Shown: positions 45,134-56,406 of the stretch, one piece after another
How the letters are laid out: each line of letters opens with the position of its first letter
Numbering within the stretch: the first letter of the stretch is position 1
DNA from: Pseudomonas muyukensis
GTDB taxonomy: Bacteria > Pseudomonadota > Gammaproteobacteria > Pseudomonadales > Pseudomonadaceae
Length of the DNA stretch: 64,000 bases
Direction of reading: 5' to 3'
NCBI RefSeq assembly: GCF_019139535.1
Contig: NZ_CP077073.1
Span: forward strand, 137,501-201,500
The notes under the pieces: generated by a model
Database searches by the model: none
Told to the model about the DNA's origin: nothing
What the model saw: only the letters and a program-made list of their open reading frames with translations
Translations under genes and position numbers: made by a program

Positions 45134-45643
45134 TTATGCCGGAGTCAGCTGCAACCCCCGCCACTCGAAGGCGACCGGTGCCAGCACCTGGTCGATCTGC
45201 GCCTCCTGCCACAATCGCGCCATGCTTTTCTCCACCCCCGGGTGAATCAGCGCCGGCGCGAGCAACGACAACGGCCAGAGCACGAAAGCATTCTTCAGGA
45301 TCTCTGCCCTGGGCAGCACCAACCCATCGAAGGTGCCGTGCAGGTCGTCGTACATCAGCACATCGATATCCAACGGCAGCCCCTTGCGGTCTGGCGCATA
45401 ACGGCCGTTGTCGGCCTCGATGAACTTGAGCCGACGGTCCAGCTCCATCAGCGGCAGGTCGGTCTTGCCGGTCACCACGAAATTGATGAACGGCCCGCTC
45501 TTGATGCCCACCGCCTGGCTCTCGAAGGCCGGCGAGCAGCGCATGTCCGAGAGAATCGCCGCCAAGGCATCGAGGCCAGCGCACAGATGCTGGTGGCGGT
45601 CGATGTTGCTGCCCAGGCCCAGGTAAACCGTGCTCAGAGACAT
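45134..45643 (-). CDS. folK: Hydroxymethyldihydropterin pyrophosphokinase
   Basis: A 169-residue folate-pathway enzyme that transfers pyrophosphate from ATP. Motifs are YLGLGSNID at the start, the conserved LMELDRRLKFIE and RKGLPLDIDVLMYDD with the metal-binding Asp residues, and LPRAEILKNAFVLWPL. It overlaps the folB stop by 10 bases, so the two are coupled. Confidence 0.95.
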   Translation of the reverse strand: MSLSTVYLGLGSNIDRHQHLCAGLDALAAILSDMRCSPAFESQAVGIKSGPFINFVVTGKTDLPLMELDRRLKFIEADNGRYAPDRKGLPLDIDVLMYDDLHGTFDGLVLPRAEILKNAFVLWPLSLLAPALIHPGVEKSMARLWQEAQIDQVLAPVAFEWRGLQLTPA

Positions 45644-45990
45644 CCGCGCTCGATCTCCACGCCAACACCACCGCGGGCTGCCGGCACCGCGCCCGGCTTG
45701 GTAAGTTTCAGGCGCACCCAGGGGATGTGGAATTCAGCCATCAGTACCGCCACCAGGCGCTCGGCGAAGGTCTCGACCAGCTCGAAGCGCGCCTGCTCGG
45801 CGAACGCCTGCACCCGCGCCGAAACACTGGCGTAGTCCAGCGCCAGCGACAGGTCGTCACCGGCGGCGGCCGGGCGGTTGTCCCAGGCGAAACTCAGGTC
45901 CAGGCGCAGGCACTGGCGAATATCCCGCTCCCAGTCATAGGCACCGATGACGGTATCGACTTCCAGGCCTTCGATGAACACTCTGTCCAA
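45634..45990 (-). CDS. folB: Dihydroneopterin aldolase, TTG start
   Basis: A 118-residue aldolase/epimerase acting just before FolK in folate synthesis. The protein begins (M)[17 protein letters not shown]. No ATG is available; the start is TTG at 45990, with GGAGAG upstream. A further TTG at 46014 would add eight unlikely residues. Conserved YDWERDIRQ and the catalytic region near [16 protein letters not shown] fit the family. Confidence 0.9.
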   Translation of the reverse strand: MDRVFIEGLEVDTVIGAYDWERDIRQCLRLDLSFAWDNRPAAAGDDLSLALDYASVSARVQAFAEQARFELVETFAERLVAVLMAEFHIPWVRLKLTKPGAVPAARGGVGVEIERGCL

Positions 45991-46064
45991 GCACTTCTCT
46001 CCACAGCACGACAAGGGCGACGGGCGCCGTTAGAATCAGGGCGTCCTCGCCCGGAATAGTTAGC

Positions 46065-46634
46065 ATGTTTTGGTCACTGGCGCTGTTTGCCTACCTGCTC
46101 GGCTCTCTGTCCTTCGCCATCGTCCTGAGCCGCCTCAGCGGCAGCCCCGACCCGCGTTCCAGCGGCTCCGGCAATGCCGGCGCGACCAACATGCTACGCC
46201 TGGCGGGCCGCAAACTGGCGATCCTGACGCTGCTCGGCGACCTGTGCAAGGGCATGTTGCCCGTGCTGCTGGCGCGCCTGGCCGGCCTCGACCAGCAAGA
46301 GCAGGCCTGGGTCGGCGTCGGCGCGGTGCTCGGGCACCTGTTCCCGATCTACTTCCGCTTCCAGGGCGGCAAGGGCGTGGCCACCGCCGCGGGCATGCTC
46401 ATGGCCCTGTACTTCCCCGCCGCGCTGCTGGCCATCGGCGCCTGGCTGCTGACCTTCTACCTCACCCGCACCAGCTCGCTGGCGGCACTGATCGCCACGC
46501 CGCTGACCTTGCCCTTGCTGGCCTGGCGCGAACCCGAGGCGCTGCTGCCGATGACCGTGCTGACCCTGCTGATCGTCTGGCGCCACCGCAACAACCTGCG
46601 CGACCTGTTCGCCGGGCGCGAGCGTCATTTCTGA
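46065..46634 (+). CDS. plsY: Glycerol-3-phosphate acyltransferase PlsY
   Basis: A 189-residue inner-membrane acyltransferase with about five helices, using acyl phosphate to acylate glycerol-3-phosphate. The three cytoplasmic motifs are [31 protein letters not shown] and the C-terminal [15 protein letters not shown]. It is divergent from folB (74 bases between) and convergent with tsaD. Confidence 0.95.
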   Translation: MFWSLALFAYLLGSLSFAIVLSRLSGSPDPRSSGSGNAGATNMLRLAGRKLAILTLLGDLCKGMLPVLLARLAGLDQQEQAWVGVGAVLGHLFPIYFRFQGGKGVATAAGMLMALYFPAALLAIGAWLLTFYLTRTSSLAALIATPLTLPLLAWREPEALLPMTVLTLLIVWRHRNNLRDLFAGRERHF

Positions 46635-46660
46635 GGGCGCGCGCCTGAGCCGGCCAAGTT

Positions 46661-47686
46661 TCAGACGGCCGGCAACTGCTCCATCGGCCAGCGTGCCTGC
46701 ACGCTGATCGCCAGGTCCTGCTGCTGCCCGGCCAACAGGCGCTGGCAACCGGCGTAGGCGATCATCGCGCCGTTGTCGGTGCAAAAACGTGGCCGGGCGT
46801 AATAGACGTTGCCCTTGATGCTGGCCAGCATCTGTTCCAGCGACAGGCGCAGGGCCTTGTTGGCACTCACGCCGCCGGCGATGACCAGGCGCTTGAGGCC
46901 GGTCTGCTTGAGGGCGCGCTTGCACTTGATGGTCAGAGTCTCCACCACCGCCTGCTGGAACGCCAGCGACACGTCGCAACGGGTTTGCTCGTTGTCGTCC
47001 CCGGCGTCTCGGCACTGCTGCCAGGTGTTCAGGGCGAAGGTCTTGAGACCGCTGAAACTGAACTGCAGGCCAGGCCGGTCGCACATTGGCCGCGGGAACA
47101 CGAAGCGCCCCGGCGTGCCCTGCTCGGCCAGGCGGGCGATCTCGGGGCCGCCCGGATAATTCAGGCCAATCAGCTTGGCGGTCTTGTCGAAGGCTTCTCC
47201 GGCGGCGTCGTCCAGGCTCTCGCCCAGCAGTTCGTATTGGCCGATGCCATCGACCCGCACCAGCTGGGTATGGCCGCCGGATACCAACAAAGCGACGAAC
47301 GGGAATTCCGGCGGTTGCTCCTCGAGCATCGGCGCCAGCAAGTGGCCTTCCATATGGTGTACGCCGATCGCCGGGATATCCCAGGCAAACGCCAGCGCCT
47401 GGGCGCAAGAGGCCCCCACCAGCAGCGCGCCGACCAGGCCGGGACCCGCGGTGTAGGCGATGGCGTCGATCTCGGTGGCGACGCAGTCGGCCTCCTGCAA
47501 CACCTGGCGGATAAGCGGCAGCATGCGCTTGACGTGATCGCGCGAGGCGAGCTCGGGCACCACGCCGCCATAGACGCGGTGCAGGTCGATCTGGCTGAAC
47601 AGCGCGTCGGCCAGCAGGCCGCGTTCACTGTCGTATAATGCGACGCCAGTTTCGTCGCAGGATGTTTCCAATCCCAGTACTAGCAT
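46661..47686 (-). CDS. tsaD: tRNA N6-adenosine threonylcarbamoyltransferase
   Basis: A 341-residue Kae1/TsaD protein that forms t6A37 in ANN-decoding tRNAs, with TsaB and TsaE. The metal-binding HMEGH lies near residue 111, with [15 protein letters not shown] at the start and VSGGHTQLV in the middle. It is divergent from rpsU, the usual arrangement in gammaproteobacteria. Confidence 0.97.
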   Translation of the reverse strand: MLVLGLETSCDETGVALYDSERGLLADALFSQIDLHRVYGGVVPELASRDHVKRMLPLIRQVLQEADCVATEIDAIAYTAGPGLVGALLVGASCAQALAFAWDIPAIGVHHMEGHLLAPMLEEQPPEFPFVALLVSGGHTQLVRVDGIGQYELLGESLDDAAGEAFDKTAKLIGLNYPGGPEIARLAEQGTPGRFVFPRPMCDRPGLQFSFSGLKTFALNTWQQCRDAGDDNEQTRCDVSLAFQQAVVETLTIKCKRALKQTGLKRLVIAGGVSANKALRLSLEQMLASIKGNVYYARPRFCTDNGAMIAYAGCQRLLAGQQQDLAISVQARWPMEQLPAV

Positions 47687-47790
47687 GGGTCCGTGCCTTG
47701 TCGAGGCTGAATTCGAAGGCGCGCATGATAGTCCCCGTACCTTGTGCCGACCAGCGGTTTTCGATCAGAGGCTTTGCATTCCGGCCAGCT

Positions 47791-47813
47791 AAGGGTTAAC
47801 ATCCGCAACCCTT
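47791..47813 (+). promoter_or_regulatory. Inverted repeat upstream of rpsU
   Basis: AAGGGTT and AACCCTT (47791-47797 and 47807-47813) form a 7-bp stem with a 9-base loop in the tsaD-rpsU divergent region. It may be part of an operator for the macromolecular synthesis operon; no known consensus was matched. Confidence 0.35.
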
Positions 47814-47891
47814 GAAAACCGACGTTCTCCAGCACACCTTATGTTTTGCCAGGAGCACGTCTACCCCGGTAATGAATTAAGGTAGCCCTGG

Positions 47892-48107
47892 ATGCCAGCC
47901 GTCAAAGTTAAAGAGAACGAACCCTTCGACGTAGCTCTGCGTCGTTTCAAGCGCTCCTGCGAAAAAGCCGGTGTACTGGCTGAAGTTCGTAGCCGCGAGT
48001 TTTACGAGAAGCCGACCGCCGAGCGTAAGCGCAAAGCCGCTGCCGCTGTAAAGCGTCACGCCAAGAAGGTTCAGCGCGAACAGCGCCGCGCCGTTCGTCT
48101 GTACTAA
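47892..48107 (+). CDS. rpsU: 30S ribosomal protein S21
   Basis: A 71-residue basic ribosomal protein that helps initiation on the 30S subunit. The sequence starts [19 protein letters not shown] and ends in an Arg/Lys-rich tail. It opens the rpsU-dnaG-rpoD macromolecular synthesis operon. Confidence 0.98.
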   Translation: MPAVKVKENEPFDVALRRFKRSCEKAGVLAEVRSREFYEKPTAERKRKAAAAVKRHAKKVQREQRRAVRLY

Positions 48108-48137
48108 TACAGGCGTTCTACGCAAAGCTTCTGCCCC

Positions 48138-48156
48138 GCCCGGCCTCGTGCCGGGC
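48138..48156 (+). terminator. Hairpin between rpsU and dnaG (partial terminator or processing site)
   Basis: GCCCGGC/GCCGGGC stem with a 5-base loop, 30 bases after rpsU, with no T run behind it. In E. coli the equivalent position holds a terminator that lets only part of the transcripts reach dnaG. The rest of the 282-base gap shows no gene. Confidence 0.4.
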
Positions 48157-48389
48157 TGATGGCAGCGGCCGCTTCAAGCCCTTGGCCATGCGCCTTGGGT
48201 GCCCCGGCAAAAGCCATGGGCAACCTGCCGCAACACGTCAGAACTGGTCTTTGACCAGGCGTGCACGTCCTTTCTGACGAGCCCCTTGCGGGCTGGTGAC
48301 GAGCACAACACCTCTTCTCAGCTACACCCTCACGCCAAAACCCGCGCACAAGCGTTTAGACTTGCCAGTTGCCAGATGACGAGACTGCC

Positions 48390-50381
48390 ATGGCCGGGCT
48401 GATTCCCCAAAGCTTCATCGATGACCTTCTCAACCGCACCGACATCGTCGATGTGGTGAGTTCGCGCGTCCAGCTGAAGAAGACCGGCAAGAACCTGTCT
48501 GCCTGCTGCCCGTTCCACAAGGAGAAGTCCCCCTCCTTCACCGTCAGCCCCGACAAGCAGTTCTACTACTGCTTCGGCTGCGGCGCCGGTGGCAACGCGC
48601 TCGGCTTCATCATGGACCACGACAACCTGGACTTCCCCCAGGCGGTCGAGGAACTGGCCCGCGCGGCCGGCATGGAAGTACCCCGCGAAGAAGGCCGCCG
48701 CGGACAGAAGCCGCGCCAGCCCACCGACTCGCCGCTGTACCCGCTGCTCGAGGCAGCCAGCGAATTCTATCGCCAGGCCCTGCGCGGCCACCCCACCCGC
48801 AAGGCGGCGGTGGACTACCTCAAGGGCCGTGGCCTGTCCGGCGAGATCGCCCGCGACTTCGGCCTGGGCTTTGCCCCGCCGGGCTGGGACAACCTGCTCA
48901 AGCACCTGGGTGCCGACACCCTGCAACAAAAGGTGATGATCGACGCAGGCCTCCTGATCGAGAACGCCGAGAGCGGCAAGCGCTATGACCGCTTCCGCGA
49001 CCGGGTGATGTTCCCCATCCGCGACAGCCGCGGCCGGGTGATCGCCTTCGGCGGCCGGGTCCTGGGCAACGACAAGCCCAAGTACCTGAACTCCCCGGAA
49101 ACCCCGGTATTCCACAAGGGCCAGGAGCTGTATGGCCTGTACGAGGCACGCAAGCACAACCGCAACCTCGACGAAGTCATCGTGGTCGAAGGCTACATGG
49201 ACGTCATCGCCCTGGCCCAGCAAGGCCTGCGCAATGCCGTGGCTACCCTCGGCACGGCCACCAGCGAAGAGCACCTCAAGCGCCTGTTCCGCGTGGTGCC
49301 CAGCGTATTGTTCTGCTTCGACGGCGACCAGGCCGGGCGCAAGGCTGCCTGGCGCGCCCTGGAGTCGACCCTGTCGAGCCTGCAGGACGGGCGCCGCGCG
49401 CGCTTTCTGTTCCTGCCCGAGGGCGAAGACCCGGACAGCCTGGTTCGCGCCGAAGGCACCGACGCCTTCCAGGCCCGCATCAACCAGCACGCCCAGCCCT
49501 TGGCCGACTATTTTTTCGAGCAGTTGAGCAACGAGGCCGACCCGCGCTCACTGGAAGGCAAGGCGCATATGGTGACCTTGGCCGCACCGCTGATCGAGCA
49601 GGTACCAGGCGCCAACCTACGCCAGTTGATGCGCAACCGCCTGAAGGACATCACCGGCCTCGACCCGCAGCAGATGGAACAACTGGCGCAGCAGGCACCG
49701 GCTCCCAGCCAGGTACCGGACTACGACCCCGGCTATGACTACGACGCCATGGCCAGCTACACGCCGGACTACGCCGAGCAGGCGTACCAGCCCGACTACG
49801 GCGCGCATCAGCAAGAACAACGGCCGTGGACACCGAACAAGGGCGGCGGCAAGAAACAGTGGGAAGGCAAGCCCTGGGACAAGAAGGGCGGCAAGCCCTG
49901 GCAGCGCAACGGCCAGCGCGGCGAAGCGCCGCCACGGGTGCCGGCACCGGTGGAACCGCCGACCCTGTCGGCGCTGCGCACCCTGCTGCATCACCCGCTG
50001 CTCGCCGGCAAGGTCGAGGACGCCAGCCACTTCGCCGACGAAGAGCAACTGTACAGCCAGCTGCTGGTGGCGCTGATCGAAGCCGCGCAGAAGAATCCTA
50101 AGCTAAGCTCTATGCAGCTGATCGCACGCTGGCACGGCACCGAACAAGGCCGCCTGCTGCGCGCCCTGGCCGAGAAGGAATGGTTGATCGATGCCGACAA
50201 CCTTGAACAACAGTTTTTCGACACCATTACTAGCTTGTCCGCCCGCCAACGCGAGCGCAGCCTGGAACATCTGCTCAGGAAAGCACGTCAAAGCGAGTTG
50301 AACGCAGAGGAAAAATCTCAGCTGCTCGCCCTGCTCAGCAGGAATGTTCCCGCACAAACCCCGACCTCATCTGGCGCGTGA
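48390..50381 (+). CDS. dnaG: DNA primase
   Basis: A 663-residue primase starting at ATG 48390. The zinc-binding domain has C40-H43-C61-C64 (CCPFH and CFGCG). The TOPRIM core carries VVEGYMDVIALAQQG and CFDGDQAGRKAAWRALE. A low-complexity linker of about 85 residues (about 440-525, rich in Tyr/Asp/Gln then Gly/Lys/Trp) separates it from the C-terminal helicase-binding domain. It is the middle gene of the operon. Confidence 0.97.
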   Translation: MAGLIPQSFIDDLLNRTDIVDVVSSRVQLKKTGKNLSACCPFHKEKSPSFTVSPDKQFYYCFGCGAGGNALGFIMDHDNLDFPQAVEELARAAGMEVPREEGRRGQKPRQPTDSPLYPLLEAASEFYRQALRGHPTRKAAVDYLKGRGLSGEIARDFGLGFAPPGWDNLLKHLGADTLQQKVMIDAGLLIENAESGKRYDRFRDRVMFPIRDSRGRVIAFGGRVLGNDKPKYLNSPETPVFHKGQELYGLYEARKHNRNLDEVIVVEGYMDVIALAQQGLRNAVATLGTATSEEHLKRLFRVVPSVLFCFDGDQAGRKAAWRALESTLSSLQDGRRARFLFLPEGEDPDSLVRAEGTDAFQARINQHAQPLADYFFEQLSNEADPRSLEGKAHMVTLAAPLIEQVPGANLRQLMRNRLKDITGLDPQQMEQLAQQAPAPSQVPDYDPGYDYDAMASYTPDYAEQAYQPDYGAHQQEQRPWTPNKGGGKKQWEGKPWDKKGGKPWQRNGQRGEAPPRVPAPVEPPTLSALRTLLHHPLLAGKVEDASHFADEEQLYSQLLVALIEAAQKNPKLSSMQLIARWHGTEQGRLLRALAEKEWLIDADNLEQQFFDTITSLSARQRERSLEHLLRKARQSELNAEEKSQLLALLSRNVPAQTPTSSGA

Positions 50382-50395
50382 GGTCCATGCTCGGG

Positions 50396-50401
50396 TATAA
50401 T
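50396..50401 (+). promoter_or_regulatory. Perfect -10 hexamer before rpoD
   Basis: TATAAT lies 47 bases upstream of the rpoD start, in the 67-base dnaG-rpoD gap. No good -35 is found at 16-18 bases, so it may need an activator or another sigma factor, or be fortuitous. Confidence 0.4.
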
Positions 50402-50448
50402 CCTCGGCTTGTTTTTTGCCCGCCAAGACCTTCAGTGGATAGGGTGTT

Positions 50449-52299
<1,851 letters not shown>

Positions 52300-52305
52300 G
52301 ACCAA

Positions 52306-52330
52306 CCCCGGCCCAGGCCGGGGTTTTTCT
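52306..52330 (+). terminator. Terminator of the rpsU-dnaG-rpoD operon
   Basis: CCCCGGC/GCCGGGG stem with a 4-base loop followed by TTTTTCTTTT, 7 bases after the rpoD stop. Confidence 0.92.
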
Positions 52331-52418
52331 TTTGTGACAGAAGGTCATTGCCAGCGCCTACCCCGCGGCCCGGATGCCCGTCTACACTCGAATCAGTTCA
52401 CCTGATCGAGAGGCCGCT

Positions 52419-55400
52419 ATGCCCTTTATGCCGGCCCTCCTGTTGCTGATCCTGCTCGCCTGGAACACAACGGCCGGCGCCCTGACCCTGACCGACGAGG
52501 AACAAGCCTGGCTCAGCGCCCACCCCCAGCTGCGCCTGGGCGTAGACGCTTCATGGCCGCCGTTCGAATTTCGCGACCAGGAAGGCCGCTACCAGGGACT
52601 GGCCGCCGATTACATCGCCCTGATCCAGGAGCGCCTGGGCATCACGCTCAAGCCGGTCGAGCCCAGCAGCTGGACCGAAGTCCTGCAGCAAGCCCGCGGC
52701 AACCGCCTCGATTTGCTGCCCGGGATCATGTCCACCCCGGAGCGCCAGGCCTACCTGGCCTTCACCCGGCCCTACCTGGACTTCCCCATCGTTATCCTCG
52801 CCCATGCCGGCGGCGCGCAACCGCGCAACCTCAAGGACCTGTATGGCCTCAAGGTGGCCGTGGTGGAGAACTACGCGCCCCACGAACTGCTGCGCACCCA
52901 CCACCCCGACCTCAACCTGGTGGCCATGCCCAACGTCAGCTCGACCCTGCAGGCCTTGGCCACCGATGAAGTCGACGCGGTGGTCGGCGATCTCGCCTCG
53001 AGCATCTGGAGCCTGCGCCAGCTCAAGCTCGACGGCCTGTATGTGAGCGGCGAGACGCCCTACCGCTACCAGCTGGCCATGGCCGTGCCACAACAGCAGA
53101 AGATGCTGGTGGGCATTCTCGACAAGGTCATGGCTGACATGAGCAGCGGTGAGGTCAGCCATATCCAGCAGCGCTGGGTGGGCAACGTCGTCGACCAACG
53201 GACCTTTTGGCGCGACATGCTGCTCTATGGCCTGCCCGGCGTCCTGCTGCTGGTGGCCATCCTCGCCGTGGTGATCCGCATCAACCGCCGGCTGAGCTCG
53301 GAGATTTCCCGACGCATCGCCCTCGAGCAGGAGCTGCGCAGCAGCGAATACCACTACCGCGGCCTGATCGAAAGCCTCTCGGCAGTGGCCTGGGAGGCCG
53401 ACGCCAACGACTTCAGCTACAGCTACGTCTCGCCCCATGCCGAGGACCTGCTCGGCTACCCCACCGGCGAATGGCTCAAGCCCGGCTTCTGGCGCAGTAT
53501 CCTGCACCCCGAGGACGCGCTCTGGGCCCAGGCCTACTGCGACAGCGAGACCGCCGCCGGTCGCGACCACAGCCTCGACTACCGGGTGATCCGTGCCGAC
53601 GGGCACACGCTGTGGGTGCGCAACATCGTCAGCATGATCAAGCATGGCCACAAACCCTTGATGCGCGGGCTGATGATCGATATCAGCGAGGCCAAGCACA
53701 CCGAAGCCGCCCTGCGCCTGTCCGAGCAGAAGTTCGCCTCGGTGTTCCAGCAGTGCCCGGACATCCTGGTCATCGCCCGCCACAGCGATGGCTGCCTGCT
53801 GGAGGTCAACGAGGCCTTCGAGGAACTGATTGGCCTGGGTCCGGCCCAGGTCATCGGCCGCACCGCCACCGAGCTCGGCCTGTGGGGCGTCGCCGGTACC
53901 GGCCCGGCACTGCTCGAACGCCTGCACCGCGGCGGCATCCGCAACCTGGAGATGACCTTCCGGCGCAGCAATGGCCAGCTGTTCACCGGCCTGACCTCGG
54001 CCGAAACCTTCGAGCTCGACAGCACCCCGGCGCTGGTGGTGGCGATCCGCGACATCAGCCAGCTCAAGGAAACCCAGCAACAGCTGCAGACCTCCGAAGA
54101 GAAATTCGCCAAGGCCTTCCACGCCTCCCCCGACGGCCTGTTGCTGTCGCGCCAGAGCGACGGCCTGCTGCTGGAGGTCAACGAAGGCTTCCGCCGCCTG
54201 ACCGGCTACGAAGTCGACCCCAACGTCGACCAGACCTCGCTGGACCTGGGTATCTGGGTCGACCTGGGCGAACGCCAACGCCTGGTCGAGCAATTGCAAC
54301 GCGATGGTTTCGTGCGTGATTTCAGCTGCCACCTGCGCCGCAGCGACGGGCAGATCCGCCTGTGCGAGCTGTCGGCCCGGCCCCTGCCGATTGGCGGCGT
54401 CGACTGCATGCTGACCATCGCCCGCGACATCACCGAACGCCACCTGATGCAGGAAAAACTGCAACTGGCCGCCACGGTGTTCGAGAACACCGCCGAAGGC
54501 GTGCTGATCACCGACACCGACCAGCGCATCAGCGCCGTCAACCGCGCCTTCAGCGAAATCACCGGCTACAGCGAGAGCGAAGCCCTCGGCCAGACCCCGC
54601 GCCTGCTCGCCTCCGGCCAGCACGACAGCGCCTTCTACGCCGCCATGTGGCACCAGCTCACCGCCGAGGGCCATTGGCAGGGCGAGATCTACAACAAGCG
54701 CAAGAACGGCGAGCTCTACCCCGGCTGGCTGACCATCAGCGCGGTGCGCAACCACGAGCGCGAAATCACCCACTTCGTCGCCGTGTTCGCCGATATCTCC
54801 AGCCTCAAGCACGCCCAGGCCAAGCTCGACTACCAGGCTCACCACGACCCGCTGACCGGCCTGCCCAACCGCGCCCTGTTCGAAAATCGCCTGCAAGCGG
54901 CGCTCGCCTGCACCCAGGCGTCCAACCGCCAGGGCGCGGTGCTGTTTCTTGACCTCGACCGTTTCAAGCACATCAACGACAGCCTCGGCCACCCGGTCGG
55001 CGACCTGCTGCTCAAGGGCATCGCCCAACGCCTCAAGGAGCAGGTGCGCGATGTCGACACCGTGGCCCGCCTGGGCGGCGACGAGTTCATCATCCTGCTG
55101 CCCGGCCTGCACAAGCCCAGCGACGCCAGCGCCATCGCCAACAAGTTGCTGGCCGGCTTCCATGCGCCCTTCCAGGCCGGCGACCATGAGTTCTTCACCA
55201 GCGCCAGCATCGGCATCAGCCTGTATCCCCAGGACGGCAGCGACGTCGCCAGCCTGATCCGCAACGCCGACGCCGCCATGTACCGTTCCAAGGCCAAGGG
55301 CCGCAACCGGGTCGAGGCCTACACCCGCGACCTCACCGCCCAGGCCAGCGAGCGCATCGCCCTGGAGCACGAACTGCGTCGTGCCATCGAGCGCAACGAA

Positions 55401-56162
55401 CTGAGCCTGTGCTACCAGCCCAAGTTCAGCCTCAAGACCCAGAGCCTGGTCGGCGCCGAAGCGCTGATCCGCTGGACCCACCCGACCTTCGGCGAAGTGC
55501 CGCCCGAGCAGTTCATCCACCTGGCCGAGGAAAACGGCAGCATCCTCCAGCTGGGCGATTGGGTCCTGGAGCAAGCCTGCCGGCAGATGCACCACTGGAA
55601 GAAGGCCTACCACGCCTTCGGCCCGCTGTCGGTGAACCTGGCCGGCGCCCAGCTGCGCCAACCCAACCTGGCCAAACGCATCGAGCAGTTGCTGCGCACC
55701 TACCAGCTCAAGGCCGGCGACCTGCAACTGGAGATCACCGAAAACTTCATCATGAGCCAGGCCGAGGAAGCCCTGAGCGTGCTGCACCAGCTCAAGCAAC
55801 TGGGGGTGCAACTGGCCATCGACGACTTCGGCACCGGCTACTCCTCGCTCAGCTACCTCAAGCGCCTGCCGCTGGACATCCTCAAGATCGACCAGTCGTT
55901 CATCCGCGGCCTGCCCGACGACCCCCACGACGCCGCCATCGCCCGCGCCATCATCGCCCTGGGGCGCAGCATGCAATTGACGATCATTGCCGAAGGCGTG
56001 GAAAACCAGGCGCAGCAGCGTTTCCTGGCCGCCGAGGGCTGCGAGCAGATCCAGGGCTACATCGTCAGCCTGCCGCTGCCGCCAGCGGAATTCGCCGCTA
56101 CGTTTCTTCGCATAGCACAAACGGATCTTTCGGATGGCACGCTATCGAAACCCTCGTTATAA
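52419..56162 (+). CDS. rmcA: RmcA-like c-di-GMP phosphodiesterase/cyclase with binding-protein and PAS domains
   Basis: A 1247-residue membrane sensor, close to the length of P. aeruginosa RmcA, which lies in the same position after rpoD. ATG 52419 has GAGAGG upstream and gives a signal peptide; the frame extends 45 bases further. A periplasmic SBP_bac_3 domain (about 25-260) and one helix (about 266-288) are followed by four PAS segments (about 315-800), a GGDEF domain with intact GGDEF near residue 885, and an EAL domain with EALIRW near 1013 and DDFGTGYSSLSYL. Both catalytic signatures look intact. It links a ligand or redox input to c-di-GMP. Confidence 0.9.
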   Translation: MPFMPALLLLILLAWNTTAGALTLTDEEQAWLSAHPQLRLGVDASWPPFEFRDQEGRYQGLAADYIALIQERLGITLKPVEPSSWTEVLQQARGNRLDLLPGIMSTPERQAYLAFTRPYLDFPIVILAHAGGAQPRNLKDLYGLKVAVVENYAPHELLRTHHPDLNLVAMPNVSSTLQALATDEVDAVVGDLASSIWSLRQLKLDGLYVSGETPYRYQLAMAVPQQQKMLVGILDKVMADMSSGEVSHIQQRWVGNVVDQRTFWRDMLLYGLPGVLLLVAILAVVIRINRRLSSEISRRIALEQELRSSEYHYRGLIESLSAVAWEADANDFSYSYVSPHAEDLLGYPTGEWLKPGFWRSILHPEDALWAQAYCDSETAAGRDHSLDYRVIRADGHTLWVRNIVSMIKHGHKPLMRGLMIDISEAKHTEAALRLSEQKFASVFQQCPDILVIARHSDGCLLEVNEAFEELIGLGPAQVIGRTATELGLWGVAGTGPALLERLHRGGIRNLEMTFRRSNGQLFTGLTSAETFELDSTPALVVAIRDISQLKETQQQLQTSEEKFAKAFHASPDGLLLSRQSDGLLLEVNEGFRRLTGYEVDPNVDQTSLDLGIWVDLGERQRLVEQLQRDGFVRDFSCHLRRSDGQIRLCELSARPLPIGGVDCMLTIARDITERHLMQEKLQLAATVFENTAEGVLITDTDQRISAVNRAFSEITGYSESEALGQTPRLLASGQHDSAFYAAMWHQLTAEGHWQGEIYNKRKNGELYPGWLTISAVRNHEREITHFVAVFADISSLKHAQAKLDYQAHHDPLTGLPNRALFENRLQAALACTQASNRQGAVLFLDLDRFKHINDSLGHPVGDLLLKGIAQRLKEQVRDVDTVARLGGDEFIILLPGLHKPSDASAIANKLLAGFHAPFQAGDHEFFTSASIGISLYPQDGSDVASLIRNADAAMYRSKAKGRNRVEAYTRDLTAQASERIALEHELRRAIERNELSLCYQPKFSLKTQSLVGAEALIRWTHPTFGEVPPEQFIHLAEENGSILQLGDWVLEQACRQMHHWKKAYHAFGPLSVNLAGAQLRQPNLAKRIEQLLRTYQLKAGDLQLEITENFIMSQAEEALSVLHQLKQLGVQLAIDDFGTGYSSLSYLKRLPLDILKIDQSFIRGLPDDPHDAAIARAIIALGRSMQLTIIAEGVENQAQQRFLAAEGCEQIQGYIVSLPLPPAEFAATFLRIAQTDLSDGTLSKPSL

Positions 56163-56179
56163 TCCGGCGCACCTGCTGA

Positions 56180-56256
56180 GGGCCTATAGCTCAGTCGGTT
56201 AGAGCAGAGGACTCATAATCCTTTGGTCCACGGTTCGAGTCCGTGTGGGCCCACCA
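56180..56256 (+). tRNA. tRNA with CAU anticodon, most likely tRNA-Ile2
   Basis: A 77-base tRNA with encoded CCA and anticodon CAU at 56214-56216. The acceptor stem has C4-G69 and C5-G68, which are the pairs favoured by the lysidine synthetase TilS, and the TGGTC variable loop resembles E. coli Ile2 rather than elongator Met. It is therefore probably tRNA-Ile reading AUA after lysidine modification. Automatic tools may label it tRNA-Met. Confidence 0.9.
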
Positions 56257-56262
56257 AATTTG

Positions 56263-56286
56263 AAGCCGCGTCTGACGCGGCTTTGT
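56263..56286 (+). terminator. Terminator after the tRNA
   Basis: AAGCCGCGT/ACGCGGCTT stem with a 3-base loop starting 7 bases after the tRNA; a short T stretch follows. Confidence 0.75.
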
Positions 56287-56341
56287 AGTTTCTACGCAGC
56301 CGTAACCCTGCCTGCGCCAACACCCCTTCCTTGCCCCTGCC

Positions 56342-56371
56342 TTGACGATGCATGACCACCCTCGCTAGCAT
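56342..56371 (+). promoter_or_regulatory. Putative promoter of the TetR gene
   Basis: TTGACG (56342-56347) and TAGCAT (56366-56371) with an 18-base spacer. The downstream edge runs into the palindromic operator at 56371-56391. Confidence 0.5.
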
Positions 56372-56391
56372 ACTGACCAACTAGTCGGTTT
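56371..56391. promoter_or_regulatory. Operator-like palindrome, copy 1 (before tetR-type gene)
   Basis: TACTGACCAACTAGTCGG followed by TTT, centred on ACTAGT. It matches the site at 57017-57037 at 16 of the first 18 positions and overlaps the predicted start of transcription. Confidence 0.6.
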
Positions 56392-56406
56392 AGCGAACTC
56401 CCCAGC

